Positions 37,959 through 51,500 of a DNA stretch of 64,000 nucleotides are shown piece after piece (within the stretch, counting starts at the first letter, position 1; the number at the start of each line of letters is the position of its first letter). Below the pieces are notes generated by a model. The model saw only the letters and a list, made by a program, of their open reading frames with translations, searched no databases and was not told the DNA's origin. This stretch comes from Auanema rhodensis (lineage: Eukaryota; Nematoda; Chromadorea; Rhabditida; Rhabditidae). Location: the NCBI GenBank assembly GCA_964057225.1, contig OZ059900.1:19483638-19547637 (forward strand). Reading direction: 5' to 3'. A program made the translations under genes and the position numbers.

Positions 37959-38020
37959 AAATTTTCTAACCCCTGTTTTTTTGTTTTCTAACCCCTGTTT
38001 TTCAGCGTGTTACATACTAA
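37959..38020. other. Orientation-switch junction between the two arms
   Basis: The last direct monomer (M112) starts at 37959 and reads normally to G37983, monomer position 25. Instead of continuing TCGTG, the sequence restarts with a second copy of TTTTCTAACCCCTGTTTTT at 37984-38002, identical to 37962-37980 and offset by 22 bp. It then passes straight into CAGCGTGTTACATAC at 38003, which is the reverse strand of monomer position 250 downwards. Three T residues (38000-38002) fit both sides and are candidate microhomology. The short duplicated piece next to an inverted jump looks like a template-switch footprint. There is no spacer or mobile element at the breakpoint. Confidence 0.95.
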
Positions 38021-41000
38021 AATGAAGCATTTTACATGCTGAACACTAGAAAAATACAAAAACACAGTATTTCCCATGAGAAATATTTTATTATGCTGGA
38101 AAACCAGTTTTTGGAAATTTCGCTGTAAACAAGGTTTTGACTTACGATTTCATGTGTTCAAACTCATGCAATGTCAATGAAACCCAGCTCAAAATTGTTC
38201 GTACAACGTCTAGTTCCACTTTCACGACAAAAAAACAGGGGTTAGAAAATTAAGGAAATTAGCATATTCTGAGGGCACGCCCCTTATGGCTAATATTGAT
38301 TAAATCGATTTTTGTTCATATGAGTCGTCAAATGCAACGAATTTCAGCGTGTTACATACTAAAATGAAGCATTTTACATGCTGAACACTAGAAAAATACA
38401 AAAACACAGTATTTCCCATGAGAAATATTTTATTATGCTGGAAAACCAGTTTTTGGAAATTTCGCTGTAAACAAGGTTTTGACTTACGATTTCATGTGTT
38501 CAAACTCATGCAATGTCAATGAAACCTAGCTCAAAATTGTTCGTACAACGTCTAGTTCCACTTTCACGACAAAAAAACAGGGGTTAGAAAATTAAGGAAA
38601 TTAGCATATTCTGAGGGCACGCCCCTTATGGCTAATATTGATTAAATCGATTTTTGTTCATATGAGTCGTCAAATGCAACGAATTTCAGCGTGTTACATA
38701 CTAAAATGAAGCATTTTACATGCTGAACACTAAAAAAATACAAAAACACAGTATTTCCCATGAGAAATATTTCATTATGCTGGAAAACCAGTTTTTGGAA
38801 ATTTCGCTGTAAACAAGGTTTTGACTTACGATTTCATGTGTTCAAACTCATGCAATGTCAATGAAACCTAGCTCAAAATTGTTCCTACAACGTCTAGTTC
38901 CACTTTCACGACAAAAAAACAGGGGTTAGAAAATTAAGGAAATTAGCATATTCTGAGGGCACGCCCCTTATGGCTAATATTGATTAAATCGATTTTTGTT
39001 CATATGAGTCGTCAAATGCAACGAATTTCAGCGTGTTACATACTAAAATGAAGCATTTTACATGCTGAACACTAGAAAAATACAAAAACACAGTATTTCC
39101 CATGAGAAATATTTTATTATGCTGGAAAACCAGTTTTTGGAAATTTCGCTGTAAACAAGGTTTTGACTTACGATTTCATGTGTTCAAACTCATGCAATGT
39201 CAATGAAACCTAGCTCAAAATTGTTCGTACAACGTCTAGTTCCACTTTCACGACAAAAAAACAGGAGTTAGAAAATTAAGGAAATTAGCATATTCTGAGG
39301 GCACGCCCCTTATGGCTAATATTGATTAAATCGATTTTTGTTCATATGAGTCGTCAAATGCAACGAATTTCAGCGTGTTACATACTAAAATGAAGCATTT
39401 TACATGCTGAACACTAGAAAAATACAAAAACACAGTAATACCCATGAGAAATATTTTATTATGCTGGAAAACCAGTTTTTGGAAATTTCGCTGTAAACAA
39501 GGTTTTGACTTACGATTTCATGTGTTCAAACTCATGCAATGTCAATGAAACCTAGCTCAAAATTGTTAATACAATGTCTAGTTCCACTTTCACGACAAAA
39601 AAACAGGGGTTAGAAAATTAAGGAAATTAGCATATTCTGAGGGCACGCCCTTTATGGCTAATATTGATTAAATCGATTTTTGTTCATATGAGTCGTCAAA
39701 TGCAACGAATTTCAGCGTGTTACATACTAAAATGAAGCATTTTACATGCTGAACACTAGAAAAATACAAAAACACAGTATTTCCCATGAGAAATATTTTA
39801 TTATGCTGGAAAACCAGTTTTTGGAAATTTCGCTGTAAACAAGGTTTTGACTTACGATTTCATGTGTTCAAACTCATGCAATGTCAATGAAACCTAGCTC
39901 AAAATTGTTCGTACAACGTCTAGTTCCACTTTCACGACTAAAAAACAGGGGTTAGAAAATTAAGGAAATTAGCATATTCTGAGGGCACGCCCCTTATGGC
40001 TAATATTGATTAAATCGATTTTTGTTCATATGAGTCGTCAAATGCAACGAATTTCAGCGTGTTACATACTAAAATGAAGCATTTTACATGCTGAACACTA
40101 GAAAAATACAAAAACACAGTATTTCCCATGAGAAATATTTTATTATGCTGGAAAACCAGTTTTTGGAAATTTCGCTGTAAACAAGGTTTTGACTTACGAT
40201 TTCATGTGTTCAAACTCATGCAATGTCAATGAAACCCAGCTCAAAATTGTTCGTACAACGTCTAGTTCCACTTTCACGACAAAAAAACAGGGGTTAGAAA
40301 ATTAAGGAAATTAGCATATTCTGAGGGCACGCCCCTTATGGCTAATATTGATTAAATCGATTTTTGTTCATATGAGTCGTCAAATGCAACGAATTTCAGC
40401 GTGTTACATACTAAAATGAAGCATTTTACATGCTGAACACTAGAAAAATACAAAAACACAGTATTTCCCATGAGAAATATTTTATTATGCTGGAAAACCA
40501 GTTTTTGGAAATTTCGCTGTAAACAAGGTTTTGACTTACGATTTCATGTGTTCAAACTCATGCAATGTCAATGAAACCTAGCTCAAAATTGTTCGTACAA
40601 CGTCTAGTTCCACTTTCACGACAAAAAAACAGGGGTTAGAAAATTAAGGAAATTAGCATATTCTGAGGGCACGCCCCTTATGGCTAATATTGATTAAATC
40701 GATTTTTGTTCATATGAGTCGTCAAATGCAACGAATTTCAGCGTGTTACATACTAAAATGAAGCATTTTACATGCTGAACACTAGAAAAATACAAAAACA
40801 CAGTATTTCCCATGAGAAATATTTCATTATGCTGGAAAACCAGTTTTTGGAAATTTCGCTGTAAACAAGGTTTTGACTTACGATTTCATGTGTTCAAACT
40901 CATGCAATGTCAATGAAACCTAGCTCAAAATTGTTCGTACAACGTCTAGTTCCACTTTCACGACAAAAAAACAGGGGTTAGAAAATTAAGGAAATTAGCA

Positions 41001-41672
41001 TATTCTGAGGGCACGCCCCTTATGGCTAATATTGATTAAATCGATTTTTGTTCATATGAGTCGTCAAATGCAACGAATTTCAGCGTGTTACATACTAAAA
41101 TGAAGCATTTTACATGCTGAACACTAGGAAAATACAAAAACACAGTAATACCCATGAGAAATATTTTATTATGCTGGAAAACCAGTTTTTGGAAATTTCG
41201 CTGTAAACAAGGTTTTGACTTACGATTTCATGTGTTCAAACTCATGCAATGTCAATGAAACCTAGCTCAAAATTGTTAATACAATGTCTAGTTCCACTTT
41301 CACGACAAAAAAACAGGGGTTAGAAAATTAAGGAAATTAGCATATTCTGAGGGCACGCCCTTTATGGCTAATATTGATTAAATCGATTTTTGTTCATATG
41401 AGTCGTCAAATGCAACGAATTTCAGCGTGTTACATACTAAAATGAAGCATTTTACATGCTGAACACTAGAAAAATACAAAAACACAGTATTTCCCATGAG
41501 AAATATTTTATTATGCTGGAAAACCAGTTTTTGGAAATTTCGCTGTAAACAAGGTTTTGACTTACGATTTCATGTGTTCAAACTCATGCAATGTCAATGA
41601 AACCTAGCTCAAAATTGTTCGTACAACGTCTAGTTCCACTTTCACGACAAAAAAACAGGGGTTAGAAAATTA
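38003..41672 (-). repeat. Inverted arm start: R0-R5 and its near-duplicate R6-R10
   Basis: R0 (250 bp) and R6 (39963) share AAACCCAGCTC. R1 and R7 are plain. R2 (38595) and R8 (40647) share ATTTCATTATG. R4 (39279) and R9 (40989) share GTAATACCC plus GTTAATACAATG. R5 and R10 follow with CCCTTTATGG. R3, which has CAGGAGTTA, has no partner, so the offset falls from 2052 to 1710 bp. R0 thus belongs to the inverted arm's own family. Confidence 0.82.
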
Positions 41673-43382
41673 AGGAAATTAGCATATTCTGAGGGCACGC
41701 CCCTTATGGCTAATATTGATTAAATCAATTTTTGTTCATATGAGTCGTCAAATGCAACGAATTTCAGCGTGTTACATACTAAAATGAAGCATTTTACATG
41801 CTGAACACTAGAAAAATACAAAAACACAGTATTTCCCATGAGAAATATTTTATTATGCTGGAAAACCAGTTTTTGGAAATTTCGCTGTAAACAAGGTTTT
41901 GACTTACGATTTCATGTGTTCAAACTCATGCAATGTCAATGAAACCTAGCTCAAAATTGTTCCTACAACGTCTAGTTCCACTTTCACGACAAAAAAACAG
42001 GGGTTAGAAAATTAAGGAAATTAGCATATTCTGAGGGCACGCCCTTTATGGCTAATATTGATTAAATCGATTTTTGTTCATATGAGTCGTCAAATGCAAC
42101 GAATTTCAGCGTGTTACATACTAAAATGAAGCATTTCACATGCTGAACACTAGAAAAATACAAAAACACAGTATTTCCCATGAGAAATATTTTATTATGC
42201 TGGAAAACCAGTTTTTGGAAATTTCGCTGTAAACAAGGTTTTGACTTACGATTTCATGTGTTCAAACTCATGCAATGTCAATGAAACCTAGCTCAAAATT
42301 GTTCCTACAACGTCTAGTTCCACTTTCACGACAAAAAAACAGGGGTTAGAAAATTAAGGAAATTAGCATATTCTGAGGGCACGCCCTTTATGGCTAATAT
42401 TGATTAAATCGATTTTTGTTCATATGAGTCGTCAAATGCAACGAATTTCAGCGTGTTACATACTAAAATGAAGCATTTCACATGCTGAACACTAGAAAAA
42501 TACAAAAACACAGTATTTCCCATGAGAAATATTTTATTATGCTGGAAAACCAGTTTTTGGAAATTTCGCTGTAAACAAGGTTTTGACTTACGATTTCATG
42601 TGTTCAAACTCATGCAATGTCAATGAAACCTAGCTCAAAATTGTTCCTACAACGTCTAGTTCCACTTTCACGACAAAAAAACAGGGGTTAGAAAATTAAG
42701 GAAATTAGCATATTCTGAGGGCACGCCCTTTATGGCTAATATTGATTAAATCGATTTTTGTTCATATGAGTCGTCAAATGCAACGAATTTCAGCGTGTTA
42801 CATACTAAAATGAAGCATTTCACATGCTGAACACTAGAAAAATACAAAAACACAGTATTTCCCATGAGAAATATTTTATTATGCTGGAAAACCAGTTTTT
42901 GGAAATTTCGCTGTAAACAAGGTTTTGACTTACGATTTCATGTGTTCAAACTCATGCAATGTCAATGAAACCTAGCTCAAAATTGTTCCTACAACGTCTA
43001 GTTCCACTTTCACGACAAAAAAACAGGGGTTAGAAAATTAAGGAAATTAGCATATTCTGAGGGCACGCCCTTTATGGCTAATATTGATTAAATCGATTTT
43101 TGTTCATATGAGTCGTCAAATGCAACGAATTTCAGCGTGTTACATACTAAAATGAAGCATTTCACATGCTGAACACTAGAAAAATACAAAAACACAGTAT
43201 TTCCCATGAGAAATATTTTATTATGCTGGAAAACCAGTTTTTGGAAATTTCGCTGTAAACAAGGTTTTGACTTACGATTTCATGTGTTCAAACTCATGCA
43301 ATGTCAATGAAACCTAGCTCAAAATTGTATGTACAACGTCTGGTTCCACTTTCACGACAAAAAAACAGGGGTTAGAAAATTA
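41673..43382 (-). repeat. Near-identical monomer run R11-R15
   Basis: R12, R13 and R14 (42015-43040) look identical by eye, each with CCCTTTATGG, CATTTCACATG, GTATTTCCC and GTTCCTACAACG. R15 shares the first half but ends with a private GTATGTACAACG and TCTGG. R11 carries T288 (AAATCAATTTT). This single-monomer amplification is unlike the interleaved subtypes elsewhere in the arm. Confidence 0.8.
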
Positions 43383-46300
43383 AGGAAATTAGCATATTCT
43401 GAGGGCACGCCCCTTATGGCTAATATTGATTAAATCGATTTTTGTTCATATGAGTCGTCAAATGCAACGAATTTCAGCGTGTTACATACTAAAATGAAGC
43501 ATTTTACATGCTGAACACTAGAAAAATACAAAAACACAGTATTTCCCATGAGAAATATTTTATTATGCTGGAAAACCATTTTTTGGAAATTTCGCTGTAA
43601 ACAAGGTTTTGACTTACGATTTCATGTGTTCAAACTCATGCAATGTCAATGAAACCTAGCTCAAAATTGTTCCTACAACGTCTAGTTCCACTTTCACGAC
43701 AAAAAAACAGGGGTTAGAAAATTAAGGAAATTAGCATATTCTGAGGGCACGCCCCTTATGGCTAATATTGATTAAATCGATTTTTGTTCATATGAGTCGT
43801 CAAATGCAACGAATTTCAGCGTGTTACATACTAAAATGAAGCATTTCACATGCTGAACACTAGGAAAATACAAAAACACAGTAATACCCATGAGAAATAT
43901 TTTATTATGCTGGAAAACCAGTTTTTGGAAATTTCGCTGTAAACAAGGTTTTGACTTACGATTTCATGTGTTCAAACTCATGCAATGTCAATGAAACCTA
44001 GCTCAAAATTGTTCGTACAACGTCTGGTTCCACTTTCACGACAAAAAAACAGGGGTTAGAAAATTAAGGAAATTAGCATATTCTGAGGGCACGCCCCTTA
44101 TGGCTAATATTGATTAAATCGATTTTTGTTCATATGAGTCGTCAAATGCAACGAATTTCAGCGTGTTACATACTAAAATGAAGCATTTTACATGCTGAAC
44201 ACTAGAAAAATACAAAAACACAGTATTTCCCATGAGAAATATTTTATTATGCTGGAAAACCAGTTTTTGGAAATTTCGCTGTAAACAAGGTTTTGACTTA
44301 CGATTTCATGTGTTCAAACTCATGCAATGTCAATGAAACCTAGCTCAAAATTGTTCGTACAACGTCTAGTTCCACTTTCACGACAAAAAAACAGGGGTTA
44401 GAAAATTAAGGAAATTAGCATATTCTGAGGGCACGCCCCTTATGGCTAATATTGATTAAATCGATTTTTGTTCATATGAGTCGTCAAATGCAACGAATTT
44501 CAGCGTGTTACATACTAAAATGAAGCATTTTACATGCTGAACACTAGAAAAATACAAAAACACAGTATTTCCCATGAGAAATATTTTATTATGCTGGAAA
44601 ACCAGTTTTTGGAAATTTCGCTGTAAACAAGGTTTTGACTTACGATTTCATGTGTTCAAACTCATGCAATGTCAATGAAACCTAGCTCAAAATTGTTCGT
44701 ACAACGTCTAGTTCCACTTTCACGACAAAAAAACAGGAGTTAGAAAATTAAGGAAATTAGCATATTCTGAGGGCACGCCCCTTATGGCTAATATTGATTA
44801 AATCGATTTTTGTTCATATGAGTCGTCAAATGCAACGAATCTCAGCGTGTTACATACTAAAATGAAGCATTTTACATGCTGAACACTAGGAAAATACAAA
44901 AACACAGTAATACCCATGAGAAATATTTTATTATGCTGGAAAACCAGTTTTTGGAAATTTCGCTGTAAACAAGGTTTTGACTTACGATTTCATGTGTTCA
45001 AACTCATGCAATGTCAATGAAACCTAGCTCAAAATTGTTCGTACAACGTCTAGTTCCACTTTCACGACAAAAAAACAGGGGTTAGAAAATTAAGGAAATT
45101 AGCATATTCTGAGGGCACGCCCCTTATGGCTAATATTGATTAAATCGATTTTTGTTCATATGAGTCGTCAAATGCAACGAATTTCAGCGTGTTACATACT
45201 AAAATGAAGCATTTTACATGCTGAACACTAGAAAAATACAAAAACACAGTATTTCCCATGAGAAATATTTTATTATGCTGGAAAACCAGTTTTTGGAAAT
45301 TTCGCTGTAAACAAGGTTTTGACTTACGATTTCATGTGTTCAAACTCATGCAATGTCAATGAAACCTAGCTCAAAATTGTTCGTACAACGTCTAGTTCCA
45401 CTTTCACGACAAAAAAACAGGGGTTAGAAAATTAAGGAAATTAGCATATTCTGAGGGCACGCCCCTTATGGCTAATATTGATTAAATCGATTTTTGTTCA
45501 TATGAGTCGTCAAATGCAACGAATTTCAGCGTGTTACATACTAAAATGAAGCATTTTACATGCTGAACACTAGAAAAATACAAAAACACAGTAATACCCA
45601 TGAGAAATATTTTATTATGCTGGAAAACCAGTTTTTGGAAATTTCGCTGTAAACAAGGTTTTGACTTACGATTTCATGTGTTCAAACTCATGCAATGTCA
45701 ATGAAACCTAGCTCAAAATTGTTCCTACAACGTCTAGTTCCACTTTCACGACAAAAAAACAGGGGTTAGAAAATTAAGGAAATTAGCATATTCTGAGGGC
45801 ACGCCCTTTATGGCTAATATTGATTAAATCGATTTTTGTTCATATGAGTCGTCAAATGCAACGAATTTCAGCGTGTTACATACTAAAATGAAGCATTTCA
45901 CATGCTGAACACTAGAAAAATACAAAAACACAGTATTTCCCATGAGAAATATTTTATTATGCTGGAAAACCAGTTTTTGGAAATTTCGCTGTAAACAAGG
46001 TTTTGACTTACGATTTCATGTGTTCAAACTCATGCAATGTCAATGAAACCTAGCTCAAAATTGTTCGTACAACGTCTGGTTCCACTTTCACGACAAAAAA
46101 ACAGGGGTTAGAAAATTAAGGAAATTAGCATATTCTGAGGGCACGCCCCTTATGGCTAATATTGATTAAATCGATTTTTGTTCATATGAGTCGTCAAATG
46201 CAACGAATTTCAGCGTGTTACATACTAAAATGAAGCATTTTACATGCTGAACACTAGAAAAATACAAAAACACAGTATTTCCCATGAGAAATATTTTATT

Positions 46301-48512
46301 ATGCTGGAAAACCAGTTTTTGGAAATTTCGCTGTAAACAAGGTTTTGACTTACGATTTCATGTGTTCAAACTCATGCAATGTCAATGAAACCTAGCTCAA
46401 AATTGTTCGTACAACGTCTAGTTCCACTTTCACGACAAAAAAACAGGGGTTAGAAAATTAAGGAAATTAGCATATTCTGAGGGCACGCCCCTTATGGCTA
46501 ATATTGATTAAATCGATTTTTGTTCATATGAGTCGTCAAATGCAACGAATTTCAGCGTGTTACATACTAAAATGAAGCATTTTACATGCTGAACACTAGA
46601 AAAATACAAAAACACAGTAATACCCATGAGAAATATTTTATTATGCTGGAAAACCAGTTTTTGGAAATTTCGCTGTAAACAAGGTTTTGACTTACGATTT
46701 CATGTGTTCAAACTCATGCAATGTCAATGAAACCTAGCTCAAAATTGTTAATACAATGTCTAGTTCCACTTTCACGACAAAAAAACAGGGGTTAGAAAAT
46801 TAAGGAAATTAGCATATTCTGAGGGCACGCCCTTTATGGCTAATATTGATTAAATCGATTTTTGTTCATATGAGTCGTCAAATGCAACGAATTTCAGCGT
46901 GTTACATACTAAAATGAAGCATTTTACATGCTGAACACTAGAAAAATACAAAAACACAGTATTTCCCATGAGAAATATTTTATTATGCTGGAAAACCAGT
47001 TTTTGGAAATTTCGCTGTAAACAAGGTTTTGACTTACGATTTCATGTGTTCAAACTCATGCAATGTCAATGAAACCTAGCTCAAAATTGTTCGTACAACG
47101 TCTAGTTCCACATTCACGACTAAAAAACAGGGGTTAGAAAATTAAGGAAATTAGCATATTCTGAGGGCACGCCCTTTATGGCTAATATTGATTAAATCGA
47201 TTTTTGTTCATATGAGTCGTCAAATGCAACGAATTTCAGCGTGTTACATACTAAAATGAAGCATTTTACATGCTGAACACTAGAAAAATACAAAAACACA
47301 GTATTTCCCATGAGAAATATTTTATTATGCTGGAAAACCAGTTTTTGGAAATTTCGCTGTAAACAAGGTTTTGACTTACGATTTCATGTGTTCAAACTCA
47401 TGCAATGTCAATGAAACCTAGCTCAAAATTGTTCGTACAACGTCTAGTTCCACTTTCACGACAAAAAAACAGGGGTTAGAAAATTAAGGAAATTAGCATA
47501 TTCTGAGGGCACGCCCCTTATGGCTAATATTGATTAAATCGATTTTTGTTCATATGAGTCGTCAAATGCAACGAATTTCAGCGTGTTACATACTAAAATG
47601 AAGCATTTTACATGCTGAACACTAGAAAAATACAAAAACACAGTATTTCCCATGAGAAATATTTTATTATGCTGGAAAACCAGTTTTTGGAAATTTCGCT
47701 GTAAACAAGGTTTTGACTTACGATTTCATGTGTTCAAACTCATGCAATGTCAATGAAACCTAGCTCAAAATTGTTCCTACAACGTCTAGTTCCACTTTCA
47801 CGACAAAAAAACAGGGGTTAGAAAATTAAGGAAATTAGCATATTCTGAGGGCACGCCCTTTATGGCTAATATTGATTAAATCGATTTTTGTTCATATGAG
47901 TCGTCAAATGCAACGAATTTCAGCGTGTTACATACTAAAATGAAGCATTTCACATGCTGAACACTAGAAAAATACAAAAACACAGTATTTCCCATGAGAA
48001 ATATTTTATTATGCTGGAAAACCAGTTTTTGGAAATTTCGCTGTAAACAAGGTTTTGACTTACGATTTCATGTGTTCAAACTCATGCAATGTCAATGAAA
48101 CCTAGCTCAAAATTGTTCGTACAACGTCTGGTTCCACTTTCACGACAAAAAAACAGGGGTTAGAAAATTAAGGAAATTAGCATATTCTGAGGGCACGCCC
48201 CTTATGGCTAATATTGATTAAATCGATTTTTGTTCATATGAGTCGTCAAATGCAACGAATTTCAGCGTGTTACATACTAAAATGAAGCATTTTACATGCT
48301 GAACACTAGAAAAATACAAAAACACAGTATTTCCCATGAGAAATATTTTATTATGCTGGAAAACCAGTTTTTGGAAATTTCGCTGTAAACAAGGTTTTGA
48401 CTTACGATTTCATGTGTTCAAACTCATGCAATGTCAATGAAACCTAGCTCAAAATTGTTCGTACAACGTCTAGTTCCACTTTCACGACAAAAAAACAGGG
48501 GTTAGAAAATTA
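43383..48512 (-). repeat. Mosaic inverted monomers R16-R30
   Basis: Subtypes are interleaved without a full long unit. R23-R25 (45777-46802) and R29-R31 (47829-48854) match over three monomers at a 2052-bp offset. R17, R20 and R9 share CTAGGAAAAT with GTAATACCC. R19 (44409) shares CAGGAGTTA with R3. Private changes include CCATTTTTTGG (43383), GAATCTCAG (44751) and CCACATTCACGACT (46803). Confidence 0.78.
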
Positions 48513-51500
48513 AGGAAATTAGCATATTCTGAGGGCACGCCCCTTATGGCTAATATTGATTAAATCGATTTTTGTTCATATGAGTCGTCAAATGCAACGA
48601 ATTTCAGCGTGTTACATACTAAAATGAAGCATTTTACATGCTGAACACTAGAAAAATACAAAAACACAGTAATACCCATGAGAAATATTTTATTATGCTG
48701 GAAAACCAGTTTTTGGAAATTTCGCTGTAAACAAGGTTTTGACTTACGATTTCATGTGTTCAAACTCATGCAATGTCAATGAAACCTAGCTCAAAATTGT
48801 TAATACAATGTCTAGTTCCACTTTCACGACAAAAAAACAGGGGTTAGAAAATTAAGGAAATTAGCATATTCTGAGGGCACGCCCTTTATGGCTAATATTG
48901 ATTAAATCGATTTTTGTTCATATGAGTCGTCAAATGCAACGAATTTCAGCGTGTTACATACTAAAATGAAGCATTTTACATGCTGAACACTAGAAAAATA
49001 CAAAAACACAGTATTTCCCATGAGAAATATTTTATTATGCTGGAAAACCAGTTTTTGGAAATTTCGCTGTAAACAAGGTTTTGACTTACGATTTCATGTG
49101 TTCAAACTCATGCAATGTCAATGAAACCTAGCTCAAAATTGTTAATACAATGTCTAGTTCCACTTTCACGACAAAAAAACAGGGGTTAGAAAATTAAGGA
49201 AATTAGCATATTCTGAGGGCACGCCCTTTATGGCTAATATTGATTAAATCGATTTTTGTTCATATGAGTCGTCAATTGCAACGAATTTCAGCGTGTTACA
49301 TACTAAAATGAAGCATTTTACATGCTGAACACTAGAAAAATACAAAAACACAGTATTTCCCATGAGAAATATTTTATTATGCTGGAAAACCAGTTTTTGG
49401 AAATTTCGCTGTAAACAAGGTTTTGACTTACGATTTCATGTGTTCAAACTCATGCAATGTCAATGAAACCCAGCTCAAAATTGTTCCTACAACGTCTTGT
49501 TCCACTTTCACGACAAAAAAACAGGGGTTAGAAAATTAAGGAAATTAGCATATTCTGAGGGCACGCCCCTTATGGCTAATATTGATTAAATCGATTTTTG
49601 TTCATATGAGTCGTCAAATGCAACGAATTTCAGCGTGTTACATACTAAAATGAAGCATTTTACATGCTGAACACTAGAAAAATACAAAAACACAGTATTT
49701 CCCATGAGAAATATTTTATTATGCTGGAAAACCAGTTTTTGGAAATTTCGCTGTAAACAAGGTTTTGACTTACGATTTCATGTGTTCAAACTCATGCAAT
49801 GTCAATGAAACCTAGCTCAAAATTGTTCGTACAACGTCTAGTTCCACTTTCACGACAAAAAAACAGGGGTTAGAAAATTAAGGAAATTAGCATATTCTGA
49901 GGGCACGCCCCTTATGGCTAATATTGATTAAATCGATTTTTGTTCATATGAGTCGTCAAATGCAACGAATTTCAGCGTGTTACATACTAAAATGAAGCAT
50001 TTTACATGCTGAACACTAGAAAAATACAAAAACACAGTATTTCCCATGAGAAATATTTTATTATGCTGGAAAACCAGTTTTTGAAAATTTCGCTGTAAAC
50101 AAGGTTTTGACTTACGATTTCATGTGTTCAAACTCATGCAATGTCAATGAAACCTAGCTCAAAATTGTTCCTACAACGTCTAGTTCCACTTTCACGACAA
50201 AAAAACAGGGGTTAGAAAATTAAGGAAATTAGCATATTCTGAGGGCACGCCCTTTATGGCTAATATTGATTAAATCGATTTTTGTTCATATGAGTCGTCA
50301 AATGCAACGAATTTCAGCGTGTTACATACTAAAATGAAGCATTTTACATGCTGAACACTAGAAAAATACAAAAACACAGTATTTCCCATGAGAAATATTT
50401 TATTATGCTGGAAAACCAGTTTTTGGAAATTTCGCTGTAAACAAGGTTTTGACTTACGATTTCATGTGTTCAAACTCATGCAATGTCAATGAAACCTAGC
50501 TCAAAATTGTTCCTACAACGTCTAGTTCCACTTTCACGACAAAAAAACAGGGGTTAGAAAATTAAGGAAATTAGCATATTCTGAGGGCACGCCCCTTATG
50601 GCTAATATTGATTAAATCGATTTTTGTTCATATGAGTCGTCAAATGCAACGAATTTCAGCGTGTTACATACTAAAATGAAGCATTTCACATGCTGAACAC
50701 TAGAAAAATACAAAAACACAGTAATACCCATGAGAAATATTTTATTATGCTGGAAAACCAGTTTTTGGAAATTTCGCTGTAAACAAGGTTTTGACTTACG
50801 ATTTCATGTGTTCAAACTCATGCAATGTCAATGAAACCTAGCTCAAAATTGTTCGTACAACGTCTGGTTCCACTTTCACGACAAAAAAACAGGGGTTAGA
50901 AAATTAAGGAAATTAGCATATTCTGAGGGCACGCCCCTTATGGCTAATATTGATTAAATCGATTTTTGTTCATATGAGTCGTCAAATGCAACGAATTTCA
51001 GCGTGTTACATACTAAAATGAAGCATTTCACATGCTGAACACTAGAAAAATACAAAAACACAGTATTTCCCATGAGAAATATTTTATTATGCTGGAAAAC
51101 CAGTTTTTGGAAATTTCGCTGTAAACAAGGTTTTGACTTACGATTTCATGTGTTCAAACTCATGCAATGTCAATGAAACCTAGCTCAAAATTGTTCGTAC
51201 AACGTCTAGTTCCACTTTCACGACAAAAAAACAGGGGTTAGAAAATTAAGGAAATTAGCATATTCTGAGGGCACGCCCCTTATGGCTAATATTGATTAAA
51301 TCGATTTTTGTTCATATGAGTCGTCAAATGCAACGAATTTCAGCGTGTTACATACTAAAATGAAGCATTTTACATGCTGAACACTAGAAAAATACAAAAA
51401 CACAGTATTTCCCATGAGAAATATTTTATTATGCTGGAAAACCAGTTTTTGGAAATTTCGCTGTAAACAAGGTTTTGACTTACGATTTCATGTGTTCAAA

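Larger units (their letters stand above)
1..37983 (+). repeat. 342-bp satellite array, direct-orientation arm
   Basis: Continuous head-to-tail tandem array of 111 full monomers plus a 25-bp stub, with no interruption by other sequence. Monomer starts recur at 1, 343, 685, 1027 and so on. Eight copies deviate by one base: 341 bp at 9919, 18126, 19493, 25306, 33171 and 37276; 343 bp at 36248 and 36933. Two copies usually differ at only a few of 342 positions (M1 and M3 differ at 6). Variants found only or mainly in this arm are G16 (CCCCGG), TT or AC changes at 39-41, CA at 52-53, G98, A179 (CATGAG), A204, A248 and T269. It behaves like a classic eukaryotic satellite homogenised by unequal exchange or conversion. 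A centromeric or pericentromeric location is inferred from class and size, not shown by the sequence. Confidence 0.98.

Noticed and set aside
37959-38020. Mobile element or terminal inverted repeats at the orientation switch
   Set aside because: The arms meet with only a 19-bp satellite-derived duplication; no transposase, target-site duplication or non-satellite sequence is present.
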